A stretch of DNA of 64,000 nucleotides, taken from contig NZ_JABTEX010000005.1 of assembly GCF_015711645.1 (NCBI RefSeq), forward strand, positions 248,001-312,000, written 5' to 3'. Made by a program: the position numbers and the translations under genes. The first letter of the stretch is position 1, and each line of letters starts with the position of its first letter. Under the pieces are notes generated by a model that was not told the DNA's origin, ran no database searches, and saw nothing but the letters and a program-made list of their open reading frames with translations. Shown piece by piece: positions 1 through 7,721 of this stretch. Source of the stretch: Planomonospora sp. ID82291 (GTDB lineage: Bacteria; Actinomycetota; Actinomycetes; Streptosporangiales; Streptosporangiaceae).

Positions 1-1832
1 TCGATCGCCTGCAGAACCGCATAGATCTCCTTGTTCATCGACTGCTGGCCGTAGGCGAACGCGCCCGCCTTCGGCACCGCCCCATCGAGGGAGAGGCTGT
101 ACTCGTCGGTCTTGGCCTTCACGGTGGCGATGTCACGGGCGTTGCCAAGCGCCGCACCCCGCAGCGTCTCCAGCTCGATGCCGAGCTTGCGTGCGGCATC
201 CGCCGCACCGGAGTCGATGAGGCCTTGCCCGATCTGCTGCTTGAACTGCTCGTTCATCGCGCCCTGCGACTCACCCAGGGCCGCGGCGAGGGACCGTACC
301 TCACCTGCGGCCTTCTCGTTGGCCAGGGCGAACTCTCCGAGGACCAGGGCGCCCGCGCCGACCGCCAGGCCGAAGGGTCCACCCGCCCCCAGCATCCCCG
401 CCAGACCGGCGATCTTGCCGCCGATGCCGGAGCGTCCGCTCCCCACGGCGGAGTTGACGTCGTTCATGCGGTCCCGCAGCCGGCCGAATGCATCCGCGGC
501 GCCATTGATGGCCTGCCCGGACTTGACCGCCAGATAGACCGCGCCGATCGCTACAGCAATGGCCTGGATATGTCCGGGGTCCATACCGGAGACGAGGTCA
601 GCGAGCAGCGACAGACCGCCCAGCGATACGGCGCCGAGCGGGGCGAGAGCGGCAACGAGATCGACGCCCGCCCCCGCGATGTTCTTGATCAGCGCCCAGA
701 CCTGAGGCGCCTCGGCCTTCACGAAGAGAACGAAGTCCTGGAAGTCCTGGTCGGTCTTCAGGCCGCGGCCGAAATCCTCCCACTTCTGCGTGACCCGCTC
801 CAGGCCATCCATCAGCGCGTCCGTGTGCGGCATGAGCGCCTGCAGGATGCCGCCGATACCACCGAACACGTTGGAGAAGCTCGTCCCCAGACCTTCGATT
901 GCCCGCGGCGCGTGCTTCGTCGTGGTGTCGAGGAACTCCTTCCAGTGTGGGCCGGCGAGCGCCGCCTGTCCGCGCTTCTCCAGGTTGCCGAGCGCGCCAG
1001 AGCTGGCCTCGATCAGCGGGTTGAGTTGCGGGAGAAGCTGCTTGGTGAGCTTCAGGCCATCGGTGATGATCGGCCACACGCGCGGCGACACGTCGGCCTG
1101 CCAGTCGTTGTAGGCGTCGCCGAACGCGACGAACTCCTTGGCGAGCTCCTGCTCCGCTTTCGTCAACTCGTCAATCTTGCCCTTGTCGATGGCCTCGTTG
1201 ACGCGGTTGACCGCCGGGACCGCGACCGCAGCGAACGCGGTGAAGCCCAGCCCGGCCGCCCCCAGAGGGCCCGCCAGTGCGGCAAGGCTACTGCCCAGCA
1301 CCGCACCGACCGGGATCGCTGCGGTTGCCGCCATCGCCCCGGACAGCATCGCCAGACCGCCGAGGGCATCGCCGACGTCCGCCTTGGCGCGAACCGTGAC
1401 GGTCTTGCCGTCAAGGAGATCGGCCTCCGCGGAGACGGCCCGCAGTTCAGCGAGCGCGATGCCGATGTCCGCGCGGACGATGACGTCCACCTCGGCGCGC
1501 TGCAGCATCTCCAGCTCACGCTCAATCTCCGCGATCTGAGCACGGGCCACGTCGGCGTCGACGTCGATGCCGATCCGCTTCTCGGAGAGCTTCTCCATCT
1601 CCGCGCGGACCTGCGCGAACTTCAGTTCAGCCGGAGTACTGTCCGCGTCGATCTCAATCTTCGGGAGAGCCTTGGTGGCGTCTTCGAGTCGCTTACGCAT
1701 CCGCCGCGCCGACTCGCCCGTCTCGGTCATCTGCCGGCCGAGATCCGCGGTGTCCCGCTTGGCCTTACCCAGGCCCGCTTGGAAGCCCTTCACGTCCGCC
1801 CGCAGGCGGATACTCACGCTGCGGTCAGCCAT
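1..1832 (-). CDS. Phage tail tape-measure protein (C-terminus beyond left edge)
   Basis: The minus-strand frame starting ATG GCT GAC CGC stays open to the window edge (about 610 codons). The start is set by GGAGG eight bases upstream and overlaps the stop of the preceding gene. The N-terminus (MADRSVSIRLRADVKGFQAG) is typical of tape-measure proteins. It is followed by an alpha-helical, Ala/Glu/Lys-rich region with repeated short 'ADV/DAD' strands, then Gly/Ala-rich hydrophobic stretches of the kind found in the central transmembrane part of these proteins. The protein sets tail length and is threaded through the tail tube during assembly. A long reading frame on the opposite strand is only a GC-bias shadow. 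The C-terminal part cannot be judged. Confidence 0.85.
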   Translation of the reverse strand, partial: MADRSVSIRLRADVKGFQAGLGKAKRDTADLGRQMTETGESARRMRKRLEDATKALPKIEIDADSTPAELKFAQVRAEMEKLSEKRIGIDVDADVARAQIAEIERELEMLQRAEVDVIVRADIGIALAELRAVSAEADLLDGKTVTVRAKADVGDALGGLAMLSGAMAATAAIPVGAVLGSSLAALAGPLGAAGLGFTAFAAVAVPAVNRVNEAIDKGKIDELTKAEQELAKEFVAFGDAYNDWQADVSPRVWPIITDGLKLTKQLLPQLNPLIEASSGALGNLEKRGQAALAGPHWKEFLDTTTKHAPRAIEGLGTSFSNVFGGIGGILQALMPHTDALMDGLERVTQKWEDFGRGLKTDQDFQDFVLFVKAEAPQVWALIKNIAGAGVDLVAALAPLGAVSLGGLSLLADLVSGMDPGHIQAIAVAIGAVYLAVKSGQAINGAADAFGRLRDRMNDVNSAVGSGRSGIGGKIAGLAGMLGAGGPFGLAVGAGALVLGEFALANEKAAGEVRSLAAALGESQGAMNEQFKQQIGQGLIDSGAADAARKLGIELETLRGAALGNARDIATVKAKTDEYSLSLDGAVPKAGAFAYGQQSMNKEIYAVLQAI

Positions 1833-2133
1833 CCGACCCGCCTCCTTCGGTTAGAGTGAGCTCGATCTCCCGGCTGAGTTTCTCGACCGTGCTCCCGTGC
1901 CGGTCGGCGAGCATCGCCAGCGACAGGCCCCGGGCCGCGTCGAGGACGTCGACCAGGGCGACGAGCGCCGGCGGCAGATTCGCCCGCGACCAACGCGCCA
2001 GCTCGTGGACCATGCCGAGGCCCTCATCGTCCAGATGGGCGAACGCCGCCGCCATCCGCAGCCACGCCGCGGACGTCGCCGGGAACTCCTGCTCAGGCTG
2101 CGTCGTCACGACCGGCCACCAACCCGAACTCAT
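1825..2133 (-). CDS. Phage protein, unknown, immediately upstream of tape measure
   Basis: This frame encodes about 102 residues starting MSSGWWPVV. It begins inside the end of the previous gene (41-base overlap), and its stop overlaps the tape-measure start (ATGGCTGA). The sequence is helical and rich in Ala, Leu and Glu, with no signal peptide or membrane segment. In long-tailed phages the position directly before the tape measure is usually held by the tail assembly chaperones, so that role is possible. Position alone suggests it, and no slippery frameshift sequence was recognised here. A longer start 45 bases upstream is possible but would add a Gly/Pro-rich, non-protein-like extension. 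Confidence 0.65.
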   Translation of the reverse strand: MSSGWWPVVTTQPEQEFPATSAAWLRMAAAFAHLDDEGLGMVHELARWSRANLPPALVALVDVLDAARGLSLAMLADRHGSTVEKLSREIELTLTEGGGSDG

Positions 2134-2815
2134 GCGCCCGCCACCGGGCGTGCTCACCCAGACCGGGCAGATCCTCACGGGACACCCGCCAGTCCTCGGC
2201 CACGACCGGCAGCATCCCCATCACGTGACGGGCCACGCGAGGGCTCCGCAGAACCTCGCCCACGGTGTACTTGTCCACGGCCATGCCCACCGCCGCGGAC
2301 ACCAGATCCCGCCCCGGCACCGACCGGGCCCGCTTGACCGTCTCGCCGAACATCGTCACCGTGTTCGCGTCTCCGGTCAGACCGAACCGGGCGCGGGTGC
2401 CGCCCTCGACACCGGCCGCCTTCAGGTCCGCCGACAGGACGCCGATCAGGTCGGCGGCCGTCCGCACCTGCCGCCGGCGATCCTCCCCCGCCTGCACGAG
2501 CGCCTCGACCGCCTCGACCGCCTTCCGGAACAGGACAGCGATCTCGGATTCGTCGGTGTCGACCAGGCGGGCGACCTCCGCGGCCAGAGCCTTCCCGCGG
2601 GCGTCGATGTCGGCCAGGTGCGCCGCCTCGGCCTGGCGCCGGGCCGCCTCGACCCGCAGGGCCGCGAACTCCGCCAGGGACCGCGCCTCGGCGAGCTCCT
2701 GCGGCGTCACCGTGGCGTCGCCCGCCGTGACCCTTTCGGCGATGGCGTCGGCGAGCTCCCGCGCCTGCCGCGCGTCGGCCTCCGCCTGCCTGACGATGTC
2801 CTGATGCTCGTTCAC
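2093..2815 (-). CDS. Phage protein with long N-terminal coiled coil
   Basis: This frame encodes 240 residues from a GTG that overlaps the stop of the small upstream gene (GTGA) and is preceded by AGGGGG. Residues 1 to about 120 are almost continuous heptad-like helix rich in Ala, Arg and Glu. The remainder is mixed and includes a segment with 'GLTGDANTVTMFGETVKRARS'-like small polar residues. No family is recognised with confidence. The place between the packaging gene and the tail genes fits a structural or assembly protein such as a scaffold or tail-chaperone-like factor, but this is inference from context. Confidence 0.7.
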   Translation of the reverse strand: MNEHQDIVRQAEADARQARELADAIAERVTAGDATVTPQELAEARSLAEFAALRVEAARRQAEAAHLADIDARGKALAAEVARLVDTDESEIAVLFRKAVEAVEALVQAGEDRRRQVRTAADLIGVLSADLKAAGVEGGTRARFGLTGDANTVTMFGETVKRARSVPGRDLVSAAVGMAVDKYTVGEVLRSPRVARHVMGMLPVVAEDWRVSREDLPGLGEHARWRAHEFGLVAGRDDAA

Positions 2816-2970
2816 GCCGCCCCCTTGTCGTTGCCCTCGCGGTACTCCCGCAGAACGCGCCCCTGCTCCGCGAGAGCCGTCTCAAGCGGCTGCGGCTCGC
2901 GGTCCTGCGTCTCCTGCTCCTGCTTCTGTCGGCGCGCTTCCAGCGCCGCCCACAGGTCCGGTCTCGGCAT
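2812..2970 (-). CDS. Small phage protein (52 aa)
   Basis: A 52-residue reading frame (MPRPDLWAALEARRQKQEQE at the start, DKGAA at the end) has a strong AGGAGA ribosome site seven bases before its ATG. It is joined to the following gene by a GTGA overlap. It also overlaps the end of the preceding HTH gene by 89 bases in another frame. The peptide is hydrophilic and helical (Glu, Gln, Arg rich). The good ribosome site, natural amino-acid composition and tight coupling argue that it is real. Function is unknown. Confidence 0.65.
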   Translation of the reverse strand: MPRPDLWAALEARRQKQEQETQDREPQPLETALAEQGRVLREYREGNDKGAA

Positions 2971-3322
2971 CGGTTCTCCTGGCCCTCACGTAGTCCTCGG
3001 CGGAGTCGAGATCGACCCGCCAGCGACAGCCAGGCCCCGCCTGCCAGGCGCGTACCCGGCCGGTTTCGGCCAGGTGACGCAACGTCCGGGTGCTCAATCC
3101 CAGACGTTGCGCCGCCTGTGTGAGGAGTGCATGCCTGTCACTCACCACTAGGGTCTCTTCGGACACCCGGAACCCGCCATTACCGGCAACCGAATCGGAC
3201 GTATCGGCAAGCACATCCCGGAGCCACTCGGCGATGCCCTCCGGCCGAGGGCGGCCACGCTCCACGTCCTCCCGCAGATGCGCCAGCATCCACGTGAGCA
3301 GACCCGGCGGAGGCGGGATCAC
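2882..3322 (-). CDS. Phage helix-turn-helix DNA-binding protein
   Basis: This frame encodes 146 residues starting at a GTG that overlaps the previous stop (GTGA). Residues about 60-115 (LLTQAAQRLGLSTRTLRHLAE followed by a GxxWRV wing and DYVRAR) form a MerR/excisionase-type helix-turn-helix that recognises DNA. The last 30 residues are Gly/Ala/Pro-rich, and their DNA is shared with the next small gene in another frame, so the tail may carry little information. Lying between the terminase subunit and the structural genes, it could regulate the late operon or act with the terminase in DNA recognition; neither can be shown from sequence. Confidence 0.7.
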   Translation of the reverse strand: MIPPPPGLLTWMLAHLREDVERGRPRPEGIAEWLRDVLADTSDSVAGNGGFRVSEETLVVSDRHALLTQAAQRLGLSTRTLRHLAETGRVRAWQAGPGCRWRVDLDSAEDYVRARRTDAETGPVGGAGSAPTEAGAGDAGPRAAAA

Positions 3323-3654
3323 GACATCTCCCCGGGGTGCTCAAAGACCTTCCACGGCTCCTCGCGGCGCATCCGCTGAAACTCCTGCCACTCCCTCGGC
3401 TCCCGCAGCCCACGCGCGTACAGGCCACGCTCCGCCAGCCACGCCTCCGCCGCCGCCTCATACCGGCGCTTCGCCCGCTGGTACTGCCCGACCGTGAACC
3501 CGACCTCATGCAGCGGCTTACCCCAGTGCGCCAGATTCGGATTCTCCGGCGAATACCCGTCCTCCCACTCCGCATAGCGGAAACGGAACAGCCACGTCGG
3601 CGGGGCATCCGCCGGCGCGCCCTCCGGCGCTGCAGGCTTACGACGCGTTGCCAC
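3319..3654 (-). CDS. Conserved-looking phage protein, unknown
   Basis: This frame encodes 111 residues from a GTG start inside the end of the terminase small subunit gene (17-base overlap). The protein is rich in Trp, Arg, Glu and Tyr, including WLFRFRYAEWEDG and PREWQEFQRMRREEPWKVF, and has no membrane segment or cysteine pair. It is soluble and mostly helical. No family recognised. The tight overlaps on both sides place it in the late operon, and a role in packaging or head-tail assembly is a guess from position. Confidence 0.65.
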   Translation of the reverse strand: MATRRKPAAPEGAPADAPPTWLFRFRYAEWEDGYSPENPNLAHWGKPLHEVGFTVGQYQRAKRRYEAAAEAWLAERGLYARGLREPREWQEFQRMRREEPWKVFEHPGEMS

Positions 3655-4021
3655 GACGCCCCCACTTCTCTCGCTCCATCGCCCACCGCACGTTCGCGGC
3701 CTTCTGCGCTCGCTCCTGGTTCGGCGTCAGCCCCTTCTCCTGGTCCTCCACCGGCAGCGCGAGTGAGTCGAGCAGCTTGCCCAGCAGCAAACGGTGAGCA
3801 CGCAACTCCGCGTACAGCGGGTGCGCCTTCGGCTGACCCGTCGACCCGATCACCGTCGACTCCTCCGCAGCGAGCGTCCGCCGCATCATCACCAGCTCAT
3901 CCGCGGTACGGCACGCCTCGACCAGCAGCGGCAACTCCGCGTGCCCCAGGTCGAAGTCCTCCGTCACCGACGACCACAGCACGCGTCCCGCGTCGCCGAG
4001 GTCCTCCGGAATCTCCTGCAT
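3638..4021 (-). CDS. Phage terminase small subunit, P27-like
   Basis: This frame encodes 127 residues with the start chosen at the ATG five bases after GAGG. The pattern (DAGRVLWSSV near the N-terminus, a long helical hairpin including LVEACRTADEL, and a polar C-terminus ending NVRWAMEREKWGRR) resembles P27-family terminase small subunits, which bind the phage packaging site and present DNA to the large terminase. It is the first gene of the leftward late operon, after a 360-base non-coding stretch. The expected next gene, a large terminase with an ATPase motif, is not found; small genes and then the tape measure follow instead. Confidence 0.7.
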   Translation of the reverse strand: MQEIPEDLGDAGRVLWSSVTEDFDLGHAELPLLVEACRTADELVMMRRTLAAEESTVIGSTGQPKAHPLYAELRAHRLLLGKLLDSLALPVEDQEKGLTPNQERAQKAANVRWAMEREKWGRRGNAS

Positions 4022-4166
4022 GTCCACCTCACTTTCAGTTACAGAACCGGGCGAAAAACGAGGCCCGAGCAATGCGTCACCTGGCAGAGCCCTCCCCCGC
4101 GGTCCTCTATTGGGTCTCTGGAGGGGGTCATCCCCCGGGGTGGTGGTGACGTTGCGTGGTGGGGGT

Positions 4167-4201
4167 GAGGCGACACCCGCCGCGTGGACGGGTGTCGCCT
4201 C
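4167..4201. terminator. Strong hairpin (13-bp stem)
   Basis: GAGGCGACACCCG and CGGGTGTCGCCTC form a perfect 13-bp stem around a 9-base loop. No U-tract follows on either strand, so this could be a rho-independent-like actinobacterial terminator, a processed RNA structure, or a protein-binding inverted repeat upstream of the late genes. Confidence 0.5.
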
Positions 4202-4343
4202 GGTGCGCTGGTCGGTCTTCGGGGTGCAACGGGAGCGTCTCCCCTCGCGGCCATACGTCCGCCCGTTGCGGGCGGTGCGCTTGACGCACTGGTCAGTCAT
4301 GACGTGGCGTGTCCTATGCCTGTGTCATGGCCTGGTCTGTGGT

Positions 4344-4372
4344 GGCCGGTCACGCTCCCGACGTGACCGGCC
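4344..4372 (-). terminator. Terminator hairpin after the primase-helicase gene
   Basis: GGCCGGTCACG pairs perfectly with CGTGACCGGCC (11 bp) around a 7-base loop, beginning 11 bases after the primase-helicase stop in the direction of transcription. Position and stability fit a terminator of the early leftward operon; like many actinobacterial terminators it lacks a U-tract. Confidence 0.65.
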
Positions 4373-4382
4373 GGAGTCGAGG

Positions 4383-7016
4383 TCATGCCGCGCTCGCCTG
4401 CCGACAGGTGGAGCACAGCGCGTTCCCGCCATCTCCGTAGCGCTGGCACGGCTGGTGACAGCGGATGCACGGCCCCGTCAGGTTGGCGTCCTTAGAGAGA
4501 AGGCGCATTCCAGCACCCGGAGCGCCCGGAGCGCCCGGAGAGGTGTCTTTCCCCTGGTCAGGCGTGGTGTCGTGTGCGGGTGCTGTGGATTCTCCAGCAC
4601 CCGCACCAGCACCCGCAGCACCCGCGGCTGAGGCGGTGCGGGCGCTGCGAAATCCCGAACGGGTGCTGTCGTTCTCGCCAGCACCCGCGTGTTCCTGCTG
4701 GTCAGCACTGGTTGCGGGTGCTGTGGGCGCTGCGGGTGCTGCGTTGCGCCTACTCTCTGATGTCGTCAGCTTGTAGAGGCGGGACCGGTTACCCGTCGTC
4801 TGGCGTCTGCTGTCGTCCACCTCGATGCCGATGGTCCGCAGAGCCGGGGCAAGGCGCTTGAGCTGACCGGCGGCCCGGGTGCTGTCCTTCGGCCACTTGC
4901 GCGGCAGGCGGTCGGGCGTGGCCACCTTGTCGAGGATCTCCTGAGCGGTCAGCTCCAGCCCATCGGCTCCGGACGCGTCGACCAGGGCGACGACGGCCTG
5001 AGCGAAAGGCTCTCCGTCCAGCACGTCGGCGACCGCGTTACGGGCGCTGGCGGTGTAGGAGGCGAACGTCTCCCAGCCGTTGACCTTGTCGACCGCGGCG
5101 AGGATGCGAGCGAAGTCCGCCATGCGGGGACGCTCGGTCATGGTGACCTCGGGCAGCGCCTTGAGCACCTCGGCGAGAAGGTCGAACAGGGACGCAAGGA
5201 TGGATGCGTGTGCGTCCCGGTAGGCCGCATCCAGCTCGGCCTCTTCACGGCGCTTGCTGTCGGGGATCAGGTTGAGCTCGATCATCAGCAGCCGCTCGGC
5301 GAGGTCGCCGGCCAGCGCCCCGGCGTCAATGGTGGTCATGGCCAGGACACGGCGGAACTCCAGAACGACCACGTCGTCATCGCTATAGAGAGCCCGGTCG
5401 ACTACGCCGTCACCAGTCACCGCGCGGCACAACGCGTCCGAGAGCCAATCGGCGATGGTCGAGACGTTGTCCAGGCACAGCCCCCACGAGTTGAACGCCT
5501 GCACAGCCCAGGACTTGAGATCCCGGGGTGCGGTGCGCTTCGGCGCTCCGGACGGGTCGATGATCCCGATGACCATCTGCGCGGCCTTGCTCTTGCCGGT
5601 GCCCTGCTCCCCGCGGAAGGTCAGGATGGGGTGCGGCAGATCAGGGATGAACGCGGCGATCAGCCACGCCGCCAGCAGCCGGAAACCTTCGGTGCTGGTG
5701 TTGAGCATGCCGTGCAGCTTGGCCAGGCCGTCGCCGTCGCGCACCGGGACGGGGAGAGGCTTCATTGCCCCGGAGCGGCGGAACAGCACCGGGGACCGGG
5801 ATGCCCGCTCCCACCCGTCCGGGCCGATGATGACGCACGCACCGTCCGCCGTGCCGAGGTCCACCACGATGCGCCCCTCATGGCGGGCGACCCGCACGTG
5901 AGGGACGCGCGGCTCAGCCGACCCGGCGATGCCTTCGAGGACGGTCATGCAGTCGGCGAGCGCAGACTGAGACGGGACATTGCCGCCCGTCTCGTCGGTG
6001 AAGATGCGGGCGAGCTGGGAGCGCAGCCCGGCCTTCCCCCGCAGCGGCAGGGCGATGTTCGGGCCGTCGATCTTCCGGGCGTACGGACGGCCGTCCTCGC
6101 TCATGAACAGCTCGAACCGCTCCCTGGCGAGCTTGACCAGTTGAGACGCCTGTGAGGGACCTCTCTCGCCCTTACCTGCGCTGTCTTCCTCGGTCGTGGC
6201 GGCCATGGGTGGTGCGCCGCTGTCGAGCGGCGCGAGGTCATCCAGCCCGTACCCAGCGGCCAGGTGGTCAGACAGGTCCGCGGCCTCGGTGTCGACTCTG
6301 CCGCGCACGACGCGCACGCTGGCAGCCTTGCCGGCCAGGTCCTCGGCGACCGCAGCAGCGTGGGCGCGCCCGGAATCGTCGTTGTCGGCGACGATCACCA
6401 CATGGGCGTCAACGAGCTGATTGCCATACTCGGACTTCCACTTGGTGCGATGGCCGGGCTTGGCGGCACCGTCGAAGTTGCACGTAGCGACCGCTCCGGC
6501 CTTCTCCGCGGCGGCGACGTCCTTCTCTCCCTCGACCACGTAGACCGTGGTCCCGCTGGCGATGGCCTCGATGACGCGCGGCAGGCGGTAGAGCGGACGC
6601 TGGTCGACGCCCTTCAGACCCCATGCACGCTGCCCGCCGGGAAGAGGGCGGTAGATCGTGAAGTCTTTACGTCGGCCGTCCTTGCCCGGCTCGATGCGCT
6701 GTTTCACGAACAGGACAGCGCCACGCTCGTCGGTGTACTCGTACTCGGCCACGACCCGGCTGGGGTTGGCGTCGCGCTGCTGGGGCACGTCGAACAGGTC
6801 CTTGAGGGTAAGGCCGAGTTCGGCCACGACGTCGCGGGTGTCGCAACCAACCTGGCAGTTGACCACGGCGCCCTTCTCGCCCTGGCCGAGAGACAGGCTC
6901 GGCGTACGGTCGTCATGGGCAGGGCACTGGGCGGAGTAGTCACCGTTGCGAGAGATCACGGTCTTGCCGTGCTCGGTGAGCGCGGCCAGGACCCGCGCGA
7001 GCCCGTCGCCCCTCAC
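4383..7016 (-). CDS. Phage primase-helicase (CHC2 zinc finger, TOPRIM, P-loop ATPase)
   Basis: This frame encodes about 877 residues. The start is a GTG seven bases after GGAGG that overlaps the upstream stop (GTGA). Domains in order: a CHC2-type zinc finger near residues 20-55 (YSAQCPAHDD, then CQVGC), a TOPRIM catalytic fold around 130-230 (YVVEGEKD; VIVADNDDSG), a linker, and a helicase/ATPase module with Walker A GEQGTGKSK. A low-complexity Ala/Gly-rich region follows, then a C-terminal four-cysteine cluster (CIRCHQPC ... CSTC). Such proteins lay primers and unwind DNA at the phage replication fork. The last four cysteines probably bind zinc. It is the last gene of the leftward early operon. 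Confidence 0.88.
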   Translation of the reverse strand: MRGDGLARVLAALTEHGKTVISRNGDYSAQCPAHDDRTPSLSLGQGEKGAVVNCQVGCDTRDVVAELGLTLKDLFDVPQQRDANPSRVVAEYEYTDERGAVLFVKQRIEPGKDGRRKDFTIYRPLPGGQRAWGLKGVDQRPLYRLPRVIEAIASGTTVYVVEGEKDVAAAEKAGAVATCNFDGAAKPGHRTKWKSEYGNQLVDAHVVIVADNDDSGRAHAAAVAEDLAGKAASVRVVRGRVDTEAADLSDHLAAGYGLDDLAPLDSGAPPMAATTEEDSAGKGERGPSQASQLVKLARERFELFMSEDGRPYARKIDGPNIALPLRGKAGLRSQLARIFTDETGGNVPSQSALADCMTVLEGIAGSAEPRVPHVRVARHEGRIVVDLGTADGACVIIGPDGWERASRSPVLFRRSGAMKPLPVPVRDGDGLAKLHGMLNTSTEGFRLLAAWLIAAFIPDLPHPILTFRGEQGTGKSKAAQMVIGIIDPSGAPKRTAPRDLKSWAVQAFNSWGLCLDNVSTIADWLSDALCRAVTGDGVVDRALYSDDDVVVLEFRRVLAMTTIDAGALAGDLAERLLMIELNLIPDSKRREEAELDAAYRDAHASILASLFDLLAEVLKALPEVTMTERPRMADFARILAAVDKVNGWETFASYTASARNAVADVLDGEPFAQAVVALVDASGADGLELTAQEILDKVATPDRLPRKWPKDSTRAAGQLKRLAPALRTIGIEVDDSRRQTTGNRSRLYKLTTSESRRNAAPAAPTAPATSADQQEHAGAGENDSTRSGFRSARTASAAGAAGAGAGAGESTAPAHDTTPDQGKDTSPGAPGAPGAGMRLLSKDANLTGPCIRCHQPCQRYGDGGNALCSTCRQASAA

Positions 7017-7375
7017 GCGGCCACCTCCGACTGTGCGCCGCGGTAGGTGCGGGCCACGATGATCCAGACGAGACGGCCGCAGCCGGAGCGGCGGACACCC
7101 TCGACGGTGTTCTCGTCGCGGACCCTGCCGAAGTGGCCGAAGCCGCAGTGGCAGCAGACGTACGCGAACCACCAGCACCGCCGACGGCCGGCCGGAGCGT
7201 AGAGGCTCGCGTACGCGACGGGGTGACGGAGGGGAAGAACGGTCTGCCCCAGGGGGTGACGGGTGCCGGAGGTGCAGCTAGAGTGAATGCCAGCGTTGTT
7301 GGCGTTGTTGGGCGCCGACTTGGAGGCCGAACCCCTGCCAGGGTTCGGCCTCTCGGCGTTGTTGGAGAGATTCAT
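7013..7375 (-). CDS. Small phage protein with cysteine-rich (zinc-ribbon-like) segment
   Basis: This frame encodes 120 residues starting at the ATG that shares a base with the preceding stop (TGATG); the stop overlaps the primase start. The C-terminal half holds clustered cysteines and histidine (CCWWFAYVCCHCGFGHFG, then SGCGR) that look like a metal-binding ribbon. The N-terminal half is Asn/Pro/Ser-rich and probably disordered. Translational coupling to the primase-helicase suggests a role in early phage DNA metabolism; no family recognised. Confidence 0.6.
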   Translation of the reverse strand: MNLSNNAERPNPGRGSASKSAPNNANNAGIHSSCTSGTRHPLGQTVLPLRHPVAYASLYAPAGRRRCWWFAYVCCHCGFGHFGRVRDENTVEGVRRSGCGRLVWIIVARTYRGAQSEVAA

Positions 7376-7596
7376 CAGGCCGCCCCGTCCAAGTCCGCGT
7401 AGCGGCTGTTCTCCCACGCGATGACGTCGGCCAGCCTGTAGCGGCAGTGGCGCCCGGCCCTGTAGTACCGCGGTCCCGTCCGAGTCTTGTTCCAGTGGTA
7501 GACGGTCTGGATCGACACGCCTTCCCTCGCCGCGAGCTCTTCGAGAGTCAGAGGCTTGCTGGCGTCCACACTGGAAGGTGAGTTCTTGACTGCCAT
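7375..7596 (-). CDS. Excisionase-like helix-turn-helix protein
   Basis: This frame encodes 73 residues with the start at the ATG of MAVKNSPSS. The sequence LTLEELAAREGVSIQTVYHW followed by GPRYYRAGRHCRYRLADVIAWE is the winged helix-turn-helix of excisionase/AlpA-type proteins, which bend DNA at attachment sites or activate integrase or phage genes. It is the first gene of the leftward operon, divergent from the repressor, which is the usual place for an excisionase or Cro-like protein. A longer upstream start exists, but it would run through the promoter region. Confidence 0.75.
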   Translation of the reverse strand: MAVKNSPSSVDASKPLTLEELAAREGVSIQTVYHWNKTRTGPRYYRAGRHCRYRLADVIAWENSRYADLDGAA

Positions 7597-7721
7597 GTGA
7601 ATGTTCGCTTTCCTTACACAGATAGAAGGATTGCCTACACTTGGCGAGATCATACGGTTGTTAGTGGTCGCTCGCAACTTCCTGCTATGATTTCTCGAAA
7701 ATCGAACATCAAGGGATGCAC
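7597..7721. promoter_or_regulatory. Divergent phage control region (lysogeny switch)
   Basis: This AT-richer region separates repressor and excisionase. Leftward: TTGCGA (7,672-7,677) and TATGAT (7,649-7,654) with a 17-base spacer on the minus strand, a near-consensus promoter for the early operon. Rightward: an extended -10, TGCTATGAT, at 7,683-7,691 before the repressor. The rightward -10 lies only 8 bases from the leftward -35, so the two promoters overlap and polymerase or repressor binding at one should affect the other. No clear repeated operator was identified. Confidence 0.65.

Larger units (their letters stand above)
4022..4382. other. Non-coding, hairpin-rich stretch between primase and terminase genes
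   Basis: No convincing reading frame is present in this 361-base interval. It holds at least three strong inverted repeats (4,167-4,201; about 4,260-4,276; 4,344-4,372) and a GTGCG/CGCAC stem. In phages this position often carries a terminator for the early operon, the late promoter and sometimes a packaging (cos or pac) site or small RNA. A leftward frame running through it has a basic Pro/Thr-rich composition unlike a protein. Confidence 0.6.

Noticed and set aside
225-1859. 544-codon plus-strand frame
   Set aside because: It is the mirror of the tape-measure gene. Its composition (Arg, Asp, Gly, His and Leu rich, no hydrophobic core) is that of a GC-bias shadow, whereas the minus frame reads as a normal protein open to the edge.
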